NCBI RefSeq assembly: GCF_017916255.1
Contig: NZ_CP072827.1
Span: forward strand, 4,675,501 to 4,739,500
Source of the DNA: Streptomyces mobaraensis NBRC 13819 = DSM 40847
GTDB taxonomy: Bacteria > Actinomycetota > Actinomycetes > Streptomycetales > Streptomycetaceae
DNA length: 64,000 bases
Direction of reading: 5' to 3'
Of the stretch, positions 7,409-15,730 are shown piece by piece. The first letter of the stretch is position 1. Each line of letters opens with the position of its first letter. Made by a program: the position numbers and the translations under genes. The notes under the pieces were generated by a model, which was not told the DNA's origin, ran no database searches, and worked only from the letters and a program-made list of their open reading frames with translations.

Positions 7409-8950
7409 TTACTCCACCGTGACGGCCTCCCCCCGGCAGTCGCGGCAGAGCGCGCCGGGGTGGGCGGCGCGGATGGCGCGGTCGCAGCCGTCGCAGTTGC
7501 GGAGGGGGAGGGGTTTCGGCGTGGCCGCCGGTGCGGTTCCGGGCGGTTGGAGCGGCCCGTCGGGCAGCGCGGGCGGCAGCCCCCGGACGAGCCGGTGCCG
7601 CAGCAGCCGTACGGGCCGGGCGATCCGGCCGACGGGCAGGTCGGTGGTCAGCGCCCGGACGACGTGGACGGGCCCGACGTCCCGGTCCAGCCAGGCCCGC
7701 ACGGCGGGGGCGAGCTCACGGACGTCGTCGGCGGAGAGCAGCAGGCGGGGGTCGTACCGGCGGAGGGCGGCGAGGACGTCGGCGGCGGCTTGGTCGGGGG
7801 GCGTGGGCCGGGGCCTGCCGCCGGGGTGGGTGCCGGGCTGCTCGCCCGGGCGATCGGCGTACGGCTCACGGGTGTTCGGCCCGGCGGCCTGCTGCGGGGC
7901 GTGGTCGGCGGTGGAGGTGGGCGCGGGTGCTCGGGCGGGGGAGGGGGCTGCCGGCGGAACTACTGGCGGGACTTTTGACGCAACCCTCGACGAATCCGTT
8001 GGCGGAGGGCCTGACGGAGCCCCCGACGAAGTCGCTGACGGGACCGAGCCCGACGACCGGACCGAGCCCGACGACCGGATCGAGCCCGACGACCGGACCG
8101 GGGCCGCCGTCGGCCCCGCGGCCGACGTCGGGTCCGGCTGCGGTCGGCGTGGGTCGGGCCCGGAGGACGCCTGCCGAGCACCTGGGGTCCCTTGCCGAGC
8201 GGCGACGACCTCACGGCACGCACCGCCGACCGGCTCCGGTGGGCGGCCGGTGGGTCGTGCCTGTGCCCACTCGCCGTCGGCGGGGGACGTCTGCCGAGCG
8301 GCGATGGCCTCGTGGCAGATGCCGCTGACCGGTTCCGGCGGGCGGCCGGTGGGTCGTGCCTGTGCCCACCCGCCGTCGGCGGGGGACGTCTGCCGAGCGG
8401 CGACGGCCTCGTGGCAGGTGCCGCCGGCCGGTTCCGGTGGGCGGCCGGTGGGTCGTGCCCGTGTCCACTCGCCGTTGGCGGCCGGGGCGCCACCCCGGGC
8501 CCGTGCGCCGGGCGCCGCCCCTCGCGCGTCGCGGGACACGCCGCCGACTTCCCGTCGCACCGGCTCCGGTGCGGCGGGGAAGGGGCCACCCGCGCCCGCA
8601 CGCGGGTGCTCGTTCCAGCGCGTGACGGTGACGACCTGGCCGCCCTCCGTCCGGACGCGCCGCCGCTCCAGGTACCCGGCGGCCTCCAGCTCGCGCAGAC
8701 CGCGCCCGATCACCACTTCGCCCTCGCGGAAGCGGCGGGCGAGGTCCTTGATGCCGATGTGAACACCGTCGGGCAGCGACTGCACGTACACCCCGATCCC
8801 GATCGCGACCAGCGACAGGTCGCGGTGCTGCGGGAGGTGGTTGCCGACGACGGTGAAGTGACTCGTGTGCCGGTGCCGCAGGTGGGTCACTCCACCGTAC
8901 GGACGCCCGGTGCGCGTGGACGCACGGGCGCTAGACTGCGCCTCAGTCAT
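7409..8950 (-). CDS. Helix-turn-helix protein with repeat-expanded linker and C-terminal zinc ribbon
   Basis: It encodes 513 residues. The N-terminal 110 residues form a winged-helix region of the kind seen in Streptomyces 'helix-turn-helix domain-containing' proteins (ARRFREGEVVIGRGLRELE, then YLERRRVRTEGGQVVTVTRW). The middle is low complexity and contains three tandem 33-residue units encoded by 99-bp repeats, followed by a short Ser-Ser-Gly run made of 18-bp repeats. The C-terminus has a Cys4 cluster (CDGCD and CRDC) that probably binds zinc. A DNA-binding regulatory role is likely, but its targets are unknown. Confidence 0.7.
   Translation of the reverse strand: MTEAQSSARASTRTGRPYGGVTHLRHRHTSHFTVVGNHLPQHRDLSLVAIGIGVYVQSLPDGVHIGIKDLARRFREGEVVIGRGLRELEAAGYLERRRVRTEGGQVVTVTRWNEHPRAGAGGPFPAAPEPVRREVGGVSRDARGAAPGARARGGAPAANGEWTRARPTGRPPEPAGGTCHEAVAARQTSPADGGWAQARPTGRPPEPVSGICHEAIAARQTSPADGEWAQARPTGRPPEPVGGACREVVAARQGTPGARQASSGPDPRRPQPDPTSAAGPTAAPVRSSGSIRSSGSVRSSGSVPSATSSGAPSGPPPTDSSRVASKVPPVVPPAAPSPARAPAPTSTADHAPQQAAGPNTREPYADRPGEQPGTHPGGRPRPTPPDQAAADVLAALRRYDPRLLLSADDVRELAPAVRAWLDRDVGPVHVVRALTTDLPVGRIARPVRLLRHRLVRGLPPALPDGPLQPPGTAPAATPKPLPLRNCDGCDRAIRAAHPGALCRDCRGEAVTVE
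8194..8483. repeat. Three tandem 99-bp repeats inside the HTH gene
   Basis: Copies begin at 8194, 8293 and 8392, each opening with GCCGAGCGGCGA. The period of 99 bp is divisible by three, so expansion or contraction keeps the reading frame. Adjacent, at 8039-8100, lies a shorter array of 18-bp GAGCCCGACGACCGGA units. Confidence 0.9.
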
Positions 8951-9306
8951 GGGGAAGGGTTTCGCTTCCTTGATGATCAGGCCCTCGTCCGGGATGCCAG
9001 TCCCGGCGGGGGCCGTCCGTGTTTGTGGGGTGCTTCGCCGCGACCGTACCGCGCCGCTCGCCGCCCGATCCACCGCGTCACCCGATGGGGTGACGGGGAG
9101 GGTTTGGTTGGGTGTGGCTTTCCCAACTTCCTTTGCTTTCAGGGGTCCGGGCGCGCCGGGAGGCGGTCCGCCGGGTCGTGACGAGCCCGATCCGGTGCGG
9201 ACTTCCTGCGCCGCCCTCAGGCGAATAATCGCGAATCTCAGCCGAGTGCGGGGGGCTTCGCCTGCATGCTGGAAACGTTGTGCCTCCGAACAGTGAGGGG
9301 AACGGT
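8951..9306. promoter_or_regulatory. Divergent intergenic region with two inverted repeats
   Basis: This 356-bp gap separates the HTH gene and the DUF6879 gene. It contains the hairpin GTCACCC/GGGTGAC (9077-9094) and the inverted repeat GTTGGG/CCCAAC (9107-9127) in a locally AT-richer stretch. They look like operators or promoter elements. No convincing coding sequence was found here. Confidence 0.4.
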
Positions 9307-10059
9307 GTGGCAAGGCGGTTGCGCGTTCTGGGAAGCACGTCGGGTATCGGTGATTGTCCGACCTTGTACGAGGACGTGGACACCGGTGCGGTGGTGGTGC
9401 AGGGTGACGCGGTGACTGACCCGACGGACATCGCACAGCTCCAACACGTCAAGGACGGCGAAGCGTTTGTCGTCGTACCTCGGTCGTTGCTGGTCGACTT
9501 CTCTCCTCGGGAGGCGAACACCGTGCCGGAGTTCGTGCCACAGCGGCGCATCAGCGAATTCATCAACGACGGCTTCGAGCACACGGCTTGGCGTCTGGAG
9601 ACGCGTACGGGTTACGCGTCGGATCAGGCCATGCCGTCCTATGGCGAGTTCCTCCGTAGCGGCGACACGGCGGGCGAGGTGGGACATCCGTGGTTCGACA
9701 ACGTGCGGCGCATGGTCCGATCGGGTAAGCGGTTCGAGCGCGTTCGGCTGGTTGACAACCCGCCCAGCGAAAACCAGCGTTATCTGCTGGCCTGTGCCCG
9801 CACAAATGTGGCGGCGGGTGAGGACATCCGCTACCTGTGGCGCGATGACGCCGAGCGGTACGGGGTGAACCTGTCGGACTTCTGGCTGTTCGACTCGCGC
9901 ACGGTGGCACGCTTCCACTTCGACGGCGAGCGCACAGTGGGCATGGAGCTGATCACGGAACCTGCTGAAGTGCTGCGGGCGTGCCAGGTCCGCGACGCGG
10001 CGTGGCATCACGCGGTCCCGTATGGAGAATTCAGGAGCCGGGTACCTTCCGCTGGGTGA
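9307..10059 (+). CDS. DUF6879-family protein
   Basis: It encodes 250 residues. The core matches the Streptomyces DUF6879 pattern: F..F.HTAWRLETR near residue 95, then (V/I)R.LVDNPPSENQRYLLA, an acidic stretch, and a DFWLFDS..VARFHFD block. These are small soluble proteins without known activity that are regularly encoded next to XRE/DUF5753 regulators. GTG 9307 was chosen over the in-frame GTG 9280 because GAGGGG lies 6 nt upstream. The stop codon overlaps the next start (GTGA), so the two are translationally coupled. Base composition is visibly less GC-rich than flanking genes, consistent with later acquisition. Confidence 0.75.
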   Translation: MARRLRVLGSTSGIGDCPTLYEDVDTGAVVVQGDAVTDPTDIAQLQHVKDGEAFVVVPRSLLVDFSPREANTVPEFVPQRRISEFINDGFEHTAWRLETRTGYASDQAMPSYGEFLRSGDTAGEVGHPWFDNVRRMVRSGKRFERVRLVDNPPSENQRYLLACARTNVAAGEDIRYLWRDDAERYGVNLSDFWLFDSRTVARFHFDGERTVGMELITEPAEVLRACQVRDAAWHHAVPYGEFRSRVPSAG

Positions 10060-10895
10060 GCACAGATTTCCAGTATGCGCGGGTGTCCCTCGGTGCGCTG
10101 CTCCGTGAGCTGCGCACCGAGTCCGGCCTGACAGGCCGCGAACTTGCCGCGCGGTTGGGGTGGACGCAGTCCAAGGTCAGCAAGCTGGAGAACGGCAGGC
10201 AGACGCCGACTGTGCACGATCTCACCGCCTGGGCCCGGGAGACCGGGTGTCCGGACCTGGCACCGGAACTGGTCGGACGGTTGCGCGGACTGGAGACGCG
10301 GTATCGGTCGTGGCGACGGCAGCTCGCCGGTGGGTACCGATCAGTACAGGACGTTCATGGAGCGCAGGCCAGAAGGACTCTCAGGCGCCGCAGCTTCGAT
10401 CCGACCCTGATTCCGGGCCTCCTTCAGACGCCGGAGTACGCCCACAACGTTCTTGTGCGGTACTCGGCCCTCCATTCGGCTCCGCGTGACATTGACGCGG
10501 CCGTCCGTTCCAGGGTGGAGCGTCAGAGCGTTCTGAACGACGGCGAACGGCGCTTCCACTTCTTGATTTGGGAGGGTGCGCTCCACGCACGGCCTTGCCC
10601 TTCGCCTGTCATGTCCCGGCAACTCGAACGAGTGGCGGAGATGTTGGGCCGGAAGCGGGTACGCATCGGCATCCTGCCGATTTCCGCAGAGCTGCGGGTG
10701 CCGATAGGCGTGGGCTTCTCGATTCACGACGACCGGTTGGTGATCACTGAGACGTGGCATGCCGAGATGTGGCTGGACGACGCTGAGGACGTCGCCGTCC
10801 ATGTTCGAGCCTGGGAAACCCTTGAGCGCGACGCGCTTTACGATGCCGCAGCGCATGCGCTGATTGTCCGAGCCAGACGCGCTCTGGGAACGTGA
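10056..10895 (+). CDS. XRE-family regulator with DUF5753 ligand-like domain
   Basis: It encodes 279 residues. The N-terminal HTH is clear (LGALLRELRTESGLTGRELAARLGW, then QSKVSKLENGRQTP). Residues about 95-275 form a DUF5753 domain, marked by PGLLQTPEYAHNVL and the RVRIGILPIS strand. Such regulators (Scr1-like) usually work with a small partner encoded beside them; here that is the upstream DUF6879 protein, with a 4-nt GTGA overlap. The usual DUF397 partner is absent. Confidence 0.88.
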   Translation: MSTDFQYARVSLGALLRELRTESGLTGRELAARLGWTQSKVSKLENGRQTPTVHDLTAWARETGCPDLAPELVGRLRGLETRYRSWRRQLAGGYRSVQDVHGAQARRTLRRRSFDPTLIPGLLQTPEYAHNVLVRYSALHSAPRDIDAAVRSRVERQSVLNDGERRFHFLIWEGALHARPCPSPVMSRQLERVAEMLGRKRVRIGILPISAELRVPIGVGFSIHDDRLVITETWHAEMWLDDAEDVAVHVRAWETLERDALYDAAAHALIVRARRALGT

Positions 10896-10951
10896 GAATT
10901 TTCGGGAATCTCCCAGCCCGACTGGTTGCGCGGGCCTCTAGCGTTCCGTCC

Positions 10952-11374
10952 ATGGAATTCGGAGAACAGCTTCCGCAGCCGGGCCAGGCTCCCTACGCCG
11001 TAGAGGCAACGGCTGCTGCCCGCCCGGCACTTGACCCCATGCTGACCGGCGACATCGAACCCATCGACCTCGTCTCCGTCCGGGCCACCGTCCGCCGGGC
11101 CCTCCAGGTGCGGGCGCGGCCACCCCGGGTGGCGGAAGTGCGGGAGATCACCGGGGCGTTGCGGGGGCACCTGCGGCGGATGCTGCGGGTGGCGCGGAGT
11201 CGGGTGGAGGAGGTCGAGCGGGGGACGACGGCGTGGATCCAGTGGACCGCGTTGATCCACCGGGCGCAGGACGATCTGGACCGCGTCGCCGGGAGCGGGA
11301 GCTTCGCGGCGGCGGTGTACATGGACGACCTCGGGCGCACCTGCCGACGGCTCGCCGACTGTCTCGACGAGTGA
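10952..11374 (+). CDS. DUF6415-like small protein
   Basis: It encodes 140 residues from ATG 10952. The pattern of a variable N-terminus, a helix with LRGHLRRML, an acidic/basic middle helix, and a C-terminal segment (AAAVYMDDLGRTCRRLADCLDE) resembles the small DUF6415 proteins of Streptomyces, which are encoded next to XRE regulators and have no assigned activity. The last 179 bp of the gene are duplicated 0.9 kb downstream in a broken copy. The assignment is from general resemblance, not a search. Confidence 0.5.
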   Translation: MEFGEQLPQPGQAPYAVEATAAARPALDPMLTGDIEPIDLVSVRATVRRALQVRARPPRVAEVREITGALRGHLRRMLRVARSRVEEVERGTTAWIQWTALIHRAQDDLDRVAGSGSFAAAVYMDDLGRTCRRLADCLDE

Positions 11375-11501
11375 GGCGCCGGCGCGGACCGGCTGCGAAG
11401 CCGGGGCGCGCGAGCCGGACGCCGGCGGCGGCTCGGCGCGCAGCCCTGCCCCACCCCGTACTACGCTGGCAGCAGGGCATGACGGTGCCCGTGGAGTCGC
11501 C

Positions 11502-12089
11502 ATGACCGGCACAGTCACCAGATGGTTCTTCGAGCCGGGGCATACCGGCGTCCAGTTCCGGGCGCGGCACATGATGGTCACCTATGTGCGCGGACACATC
11601 AAGGACGTGCACGGTTCGCTCGTGTGTGATCCCGAGGACCCCGAACGCGCGCGGGTCGAGGCGACGATCGACGCCACGCAGGTCTGGACGGGGCAGCCGC
11701 AGCGCGACGCGCACTTGCGAAGCGCGGACTTCTTCGACGTCGAGCACCATCCGACGTGGACGTTCGTGAGTACGGACGTGCGGCGGCTGAGCTCCACCGA
11801 GTTCGCGCTCGACGGGGACCTCACCGTGCGGGGCGTGACGCGGCCGGTGTCGCTCGACGTGACCTACCTCGGCCAGTGGGACACGCCCTGGTGGGAGGAC
11901 GGCCGGGACCTCGGGCCGCGGCGGCGGGCAGGGTTCACCGGGCGGACGCGGATCAACCGGCAGGACTTCGGCGTCAGTTGGAACGACACCGTCGACCGGG
12001 GCGGCGTCGTGGTCAGCGACCTGATCGACGTCCGGGTGGACGTCGAGGCCGTGCTCGACACGGCCGCGGCCGAGGGCGCCGTTCCGTAG
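11502..12089 (+). CDS. YceI-family lipid-binding-like protein
   Basis: It encodes 195 residues, the normal YceI length. Typical elements are W.FEPGHTGVQFRARHMMVTYVRG at the N-terminus, DAHLRSADFFDVEHHPTW, LTVRGVTRPVSLDV and the C-terminal FGVSWN. YceI proteins form a lipocalin-like barrel that binds isoprenoids or other amphiphiles. This one has no signal peptide and is presumably cytoplasmic. It is bracketed by the intact and the broken copy of the upstream gene's tail. Confidence 0.9.
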   Translation: MTGTVTRWFFEPGHTGVQFRARHMMVTYVRGHIKDVHGSLVCDPEDPERARVEATIDATQVWTGQPQRDAHLRSADFFDVEHHPTWTFVSTDVRRLSSTEFALDGDLTVRGVTRPVSLDVTYLGQWDTPWWEDGRDLGPRRRAGFTGRTRINRQDFGVSWNDTVDRGGVVVSDLIDVRVDVEAVLDTAAAEGAVP

Positions 12090-12101
12090 CGCGCGGACGG
12101 G

Positions 12102-12280
12102 GTGGAGGGGGGGCGAGCGGGGGACGGTGGCGTGGATCCGGTGGACCGCGTTGATCCACCGGGCTCAGGACGGTCTGGACCGCGTCGCCGGGAGCGGGAG
12201 CTTCGCGGCGGCTGTACATGGACGACCTCGGGCGGACCTGCCGGGGGTTCGCCGACTGCCTTGACGAGTGAGGCGCCGGT
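12102..12280 (+). pseudogene. Duplicated, frameshifted 3' end of the DUF6415-like gene
   Basis: This segment is nearly identical to 11,204-11,382, covering the last third of the upstream gene through its stop codon and the following GAGGCGCCGG. Small indels break the frame, for example GGCGGCTGTACATGG against GGCGGCGGTGTACATGG, and an extra G near 12,112. There is no start region. It is a non-functional partial duplicate lying just beyond yceI. Confidence 0.85.
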
Positions 12281-12317
12281 CGGCCGCTGTACCTCACCGG
12301 CGCGGCAACCGACCGGT

Positions 12318-12545
12318 TCACACCGCGATGAGCCGGATCCGGTCTCCGCACAGTTTGGTCATGTCGTCGACGCCCGAGGTCAGCATTACGACCGGTCGCC
12401 GCTGCCGGAGGGCCGTCTCGGCCACGGCCGCGTCGATGGCGTACTTGTGGCCGTGCAGACCGGCGGACATCAGCAGTGCCGAGGCGGTCTTCGCCTCCTC
12501 GTCGCCCACGGCGACCGGACGTCCGCGCGGGGCAGGAGGTAGCGC
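12318..12545 (-). pseudogene. Remnant of a PIN-domain toxin gene
   Basis: The reading frame encodes a C-terminal PIN-like piece: SALLMSAGLHGHKYAIDA, then AETALRQRRPVVMLTS, VDDMTKLCGDRIRLIAV and stop. The A-I-D-A and T-S-x-V-D-D blocks correspond to the last acidic residues of PIN nucleases such as VapC. The N-terminal half with the first catalytic aspartate is missing, and no antitoxin gene is adjacent. Confidence 0.5.
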
Positions 12546-12549
12546 CGCA

Positions 12550-12745
12550 TGCCCTCCCGGCAGGACGCGAGCTTCGCGCGCTGCGCCGTGACCATGCGGT
12601 AGGTGAGCGTCTTGAGGTCCGGCTCGGCGCGGTAGTGCGTCGTGGGCGTGCCGTTCACCTTCTCGTCGCCCACTTTCCTGGCGGACGGCAGTATCGCCAC
12701 CTGGCGGAGGCTCCGCCCCCGGTCTCCCCGGGGACGGGGCCTCAC
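12550..12745 (-). pseudogene. Possible remnant of a lipoprotein gene
   Basis: In one minus-strand frame the text VGDEKVNGTPTTHYRAEPDL appears. The G-(V/T)-x-T-T-H-Y-R motif is typical of secreted lipoproteins related to LppX/LprG in actinobacteria. The frame has no lipobox or signal peptide and runs into unrelated sequence. It may be a decayed fragment next to the PIN remnant; the evidence is thin. Confidence 0.25.
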
Positions 12746-12764
12746 AAGGCGCTGAGCAGCGGCG

Positions 12765-14456
12765 TCAGATGCCCGCCGCCTCCGCCAGGTCCTTCTTGAC
12801 CGCGGCGAGGGTGTCCGCCGCGCGGCGCCGCGCGCCGGGCAGGTCCGCCGCGGAGCCGACCGGGACCACGACCTCCAGGTAGCACTTGAGCTTGGGCTCG
12901 GTGCCGCTCGGACGGACGATCACCCGGGCGGCCGAGACGGTGCCCTCGGCGTCACCCGAAAGGTGGTACCGCAGACCGTCGGTCGGCGGCAGCGCCTCGG
13001 AGCCCTCCGCGAGGTCCTCCGCCGACGCGACCGCGAGACCGGCCAGGGCCGTCGGCGGCTGCTCGCGCAGGCGGCGCATGGCGGCGGCGATCAGGGACAG
13101 GTCCTGGACGCGGACCGAGAGCTGGTCCGTGGCGTGCAGGCCGTGCTCGACCGCCAGGTCGTCGAGGAGGTCGGTCAGGGACCGGCCCCGCTCCTTGAGC
13201 CCGGCGGCCAACTCGGCGACCAGCAGGGCGGCGGTGATGCCGTCCTTGTCCCGGACGCCCGCCGGGTCCACGCAGTAGCCCAGCGCCTCCTCGTAGGCGT
13301 AGCGCAGGCCGTCGACGCGGGCCAGCCACTTGAAGCCGGTGAGGGTCTCGGTGTAGTCGACGCCCTCGCTCGCCCCGGCGATGCGGGAGAGCAGCGACGA
13401 GGAGACGATCGTCGTCGCGAAGGTGCCGGTCGCGTCCTTCCGGCCCAGGTGCGCGGCCAGCAGCGCGCCCACCTCGTCGCCGCGCAGCATCCGCCAGCCC
13501 GCCTCGGCGGACGGGTCGGGGACGGCGACGGCGCAGCGGTCGGCGTCCGGGTCGTTGGCGATGACGATGTCCGGCGCCTCGCCCCGGGCCGCCGCGTCGC
13601 GGGCCGTGGCGAACGCCAGGTCCATCGCGCCCGGCTCCTCCGGGTTGGGGAACGCGACCGTCGGGAAGTCCGGGTCCGGCTCGGCCTGCTCGGCGACGAC
13701 GACCGGGGCCGGGAAGCCGGCGCGGGCGAAGGCCGCGGTCAGGACGGTTCGGCCGACGCCGTGCATCGGCGTGTAGACCACGCGCACGTCGCGCGCCGAG
13801 CCCTCGGTGAGGACGGCGTCGGTGCGCTTCAGGTACGCCTCGACGACCGCGTCGTCCAGCGTCTCCCAGCCCGACTCGGGGCGCGGGACGTCGTCCAGGC
13901 TCGCCACGGCGGCGATCTCGGCGGCGATGCCCGCGTCGGCCGGCGGCACGATCTGCGAACCGTCGCCCAGGTAGACCTTGTAGCCGTTGTCGCGCGGCGG
14001 GTTGTGGCTCGCGGTCACCTCGACACCGGCCACGGCGCCCAGATGGCGGATGGCGAAGGCCAGGACCGGGGTGGGCAGCGGACGCGGCAGCAGCGCCGCC
14101 TTCAGGCCCGCGCCGACCATGACGGCCGCGGTGTCGCGCGCGAAGTCCGCGCTCTTGTGACGGGCGTCGTAGCCGATGACGACGGTGCCGTTGGGGTGGC
14201 CCTGCTTCTTGAGGTACGCGGCGAGGCCCGCCGCCGCCCGGATGACGACCGCGCGGTTCATCCGCATCGGGCCCGCGCCCAGCTCGCCGCGGAGGCCGGC
14301 GGTGCCGAACTGCAGGGTGCCGGCGAAGCGGGACGCCAGCTCGGGCAGGTTCTCGGCGTCGACGAGCGCGGCGAGCTCCGCGCGGGTCTCGGGGTCGGGG
14401 TCCTCGGCGAGCCAGGTCCGGGCTCGGGTGAGGAGGTCGTCTCGCTCCTGCTCCAC
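12765..14456 (-). CDS. Phospho-sugar mutase (phosphopentomutase/phosphomannomutase family)
   Basis: It encodes 563 residues of the alpha-D-phosphohexomutase superfamily. The phosphoserine loop is TASHNPP (Ser150), the metal-binding loop is DPDADR, the sugar-binding loop is EEALG and the phosphate-binding loop is RPSGTEPK. The neighbours are punA and deoC, so interconversion of (deoxy)ribose-1-P and -5-P is a better guess than mannose metabolism; the deoD-pmmB pair of Mycobacterium tuberculosis has the same order. GTG 14456 is preceded by GGAGGAAC. Confidence 0.9.
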   Translation of the reverse strand: MEQERDDLLTRARTWLAEDPDPETRAELAALVDAENLPELASRFAGTLQFGTAGLRGELGAGPMRMNRAVVIRAAAGLAAYLKKQGHPNGTVVIGYDARHKSADFARDTAAVMVGAGLKAALLPRPLPTPVLAFAIRHLGAVAGVEVTASHNPPRDNGYKVYLGDGSQIVPPADAGIAAEIAAVASLDDVPRPESGWETLDDAVVEAYLKRTDAVLTEGSARDVRVVYTPMHGVGRTVLTAAFARAGFPAPVVVAEQAEPDPDFPTVAFPNPEEPGAMDLAFATARDAAARGEAPDIVIANDPDADRCAVAVPDPSAEAGWRMLRGDEVGALLAAHLGRKDATGTFATTIVSSSLLSRIAGASEGVDYTETLTGFKWLARVDGLRYAYEEALGYCVDPAGVRDKDGITAALLVAELAAGLKERGRSLTDLLDDLAVEHGLHATDQLSVRVQDLSLIAAAMRRLREQPPTALAGLAVASAEDLAEGSEALPPTDGLRYHLSGDAEGTVSAARVIVRPSGTEPKLKCYLEVVVPVGSAADLPGARRRAADTLAAVKKDLAEAAGI

Positions 14457-14687
14457 GATGTTCCTCCGGGGGGTTGTCTGGGTGCGGGCCGCTGCGCGGT
14501 GCGGGGCCGGGCGGCGCGGGATGTGCGGATGTGGGTGGGCGGCACGCCGCGGTGCGGCTGTTACCGGTGTTCCCCGAAACGGCGGAAAGGCCGCCCGGGT
14601 GCCGTATGCCGCGCGACGCGCCGGAGGCGCGGGCCCGCCCACGGCGGCCCGCCGTGGATGGATCCGCGCCTCCGGACGGCGGCGACC

Positions 14688-14710
14688 GTCACGCCCGTCA
14701 CGGGCGTGAC
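14688..14710. terminator. Hairpin between punA and the mutase gene
   Basis: A perfect 10-bp stem (GTCACGCCCG/CGGGCGTGAC) with a 3-nt loop lies directly after the punA stop. A second hairpin (CACGGCGGCCCGCCGTGG) follows near 14,640-14,656. The mutase gene may therefore have its own promoter. Confidence 0.6.
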
Positions 14711-14711
14711 G

Positions 14712-15533
14712 TCACAGGCGGGGCAGCACCTGGGCCAGCAGCGAGCCCATACGGGCGGCCGAGTCACGGCCGGCCTGGAGCACCTCTTCGTGGTTGAGGG
14801 GCTCGCCGGTCATGCCCGCGGCCAGGTTGGTGACGAGGGAGATGCCGAGCACCTCGGCACCCGCCTCGCGGGCCGCGATGGCCTCGAGGGTGGTGGACAT
14901 GCCCACCAGGTCGGCGCCCAGCAGGCGCGCCATGCGGACCTCGGCCGGGGTCTCGTAGTGCGGGCCGGGGAACTGGGCGTAGACGCCCTCCTCCAGGGTC
15001 TCGTCGACCTCCTTGCACAGGGCGCGCAGGCGGGACGAGTACAGGTCCGTGAGGTCGACGAAGTTCGCGCCGACGATCGGCGAGGTCGCCGTGAGGTTCA
15101 GGTGGTCGCTGATCAGCACCGGCTGGCCGGGGCGCATGCCGTCGCGGAGACCGCCGCAGCCGTTCGTCAGGACGACGGTCTTGCAGCCGGCGGCGACGGA
15201 GGTGCGGACGCCGTGCACGACGGCGGCGACGCCGCGGCCCTCGTAGTAGTGCGTGCGGCCGAGGAAGACCAGCGCGCGCTTGTCGTTGATCTTGTACGAG
15301 CGCACGGTGCCCGCGTGGCCGGCGACGGCGGCGGCGGAGAAGCCGGGGAGCTCGGTGACCGGGAACTCGGTCTCGGGGGTGCCGAGCGCCTCGGTCGCGG
15401 GAACCCAGCCGGAGCCCATGACCAGGGCGACGTCGTGGGTCTCGGCGCCCGTGAGCTCGCGCAGTCGGGCGGCGGCGGCGTCGGCCGCGGCGTACGGGTC
15501 GGCCTGGATGTCCGGAGTAACTGATGCGTTCAC
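14712..15533 (-). CDS. punA: Purine nucleoside phosphorylase
   Basis: It encodes 273 residues of the trimeric type. The enzyme splits purine (deoxy)nucleosides with phosphate to the base and (deoxy)ribose-1-phosphate. Family signatures are VMGSGWVP, the phosphate-site histidine in [25 protein letters not shown], and the E-MSTT block that holds purine specificity residues. The GTG start at 15,533 lacks a clear ribosome-binding site, and the CTACGCGCGTAG palindrome lies 26 bp upstream, so the transcript may be leaderless or very short-leadered. Confidence 0.95.
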   Translation of the reverse strand: MNASVTPDIQADPYAAADAAAARLRELTGAETHDVALVMGSGWVPATEALGTPETEFPVTELPGFSAAAVAGHAGTVRSYKINDKRALVFLGRTHYYEGRGVAAVVHGVRTSVAAGCKTVVLTNGCGGLRDGMRPGQPVLISDHLNLTATSPIVGANFVDLTDLYSSRLRALCKEVDETLEEGVYAQFPGPHYETPAEVRMARLLGADLVGMSTTLEAIAAREAGAEVLGISLVTNLAAGMTGEPLNHEEVLQAGRDSAARMGSLLAQVLPRL

Positions 15534-15558
15534 GCGGACGAGGGTAACCGGTCGGCGC

Positions 15559-15570
15559 CTACGCGCGTAG
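15559..15570. promoter_or_regulatory. Palindromic operator candidate upstream of punA
   Basis: This is a second exact copy of CTACGCGCGTAG, 26 bp from the punA start, matching the one before deoC. At this distance it would overlap the promoter, as expected for a repressor site. Confidence 0.6.
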
Positions 15571-15656
15571 ATGTCGCAGGTTACGGTCTTGCGACTGTTG
15601 CTTTGTCGCTTCTCACGAAGCGGGCCGGGGTGGCCTGCGGGGGCGCCCCGGACCCG

Positions 15657-15704
15657 CCGAAACCGCGCTCCGCGCGGTTGTCCTCAAACGCCGGACGGGC
15701 TGGA
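15657..15704 (-). repeat. Intergenic repeat element, copy A
   Basis: Read on the minus strand it begins with CAGCCCGTCCGGCGTTTGAG, followed by an imperfect CGCGCGGAGCGCG palindrome. It starts 27 nt after the stop of the gamma-glutamylcyclotransferase-like gene. It shares its core with three other copies in the window. Confidence 0.8.
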
Positions 15705-15730
15705 AGGTGCGCCGGACGGGCCGGCACAGC

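Noticed and set aside
14688..14710. Operator for the punA/mutase regulator
   Set aside because: The inverted repeat lies 3' of punA and has terminator geometry; it shares no sequence with CTACGCGCGTAG.
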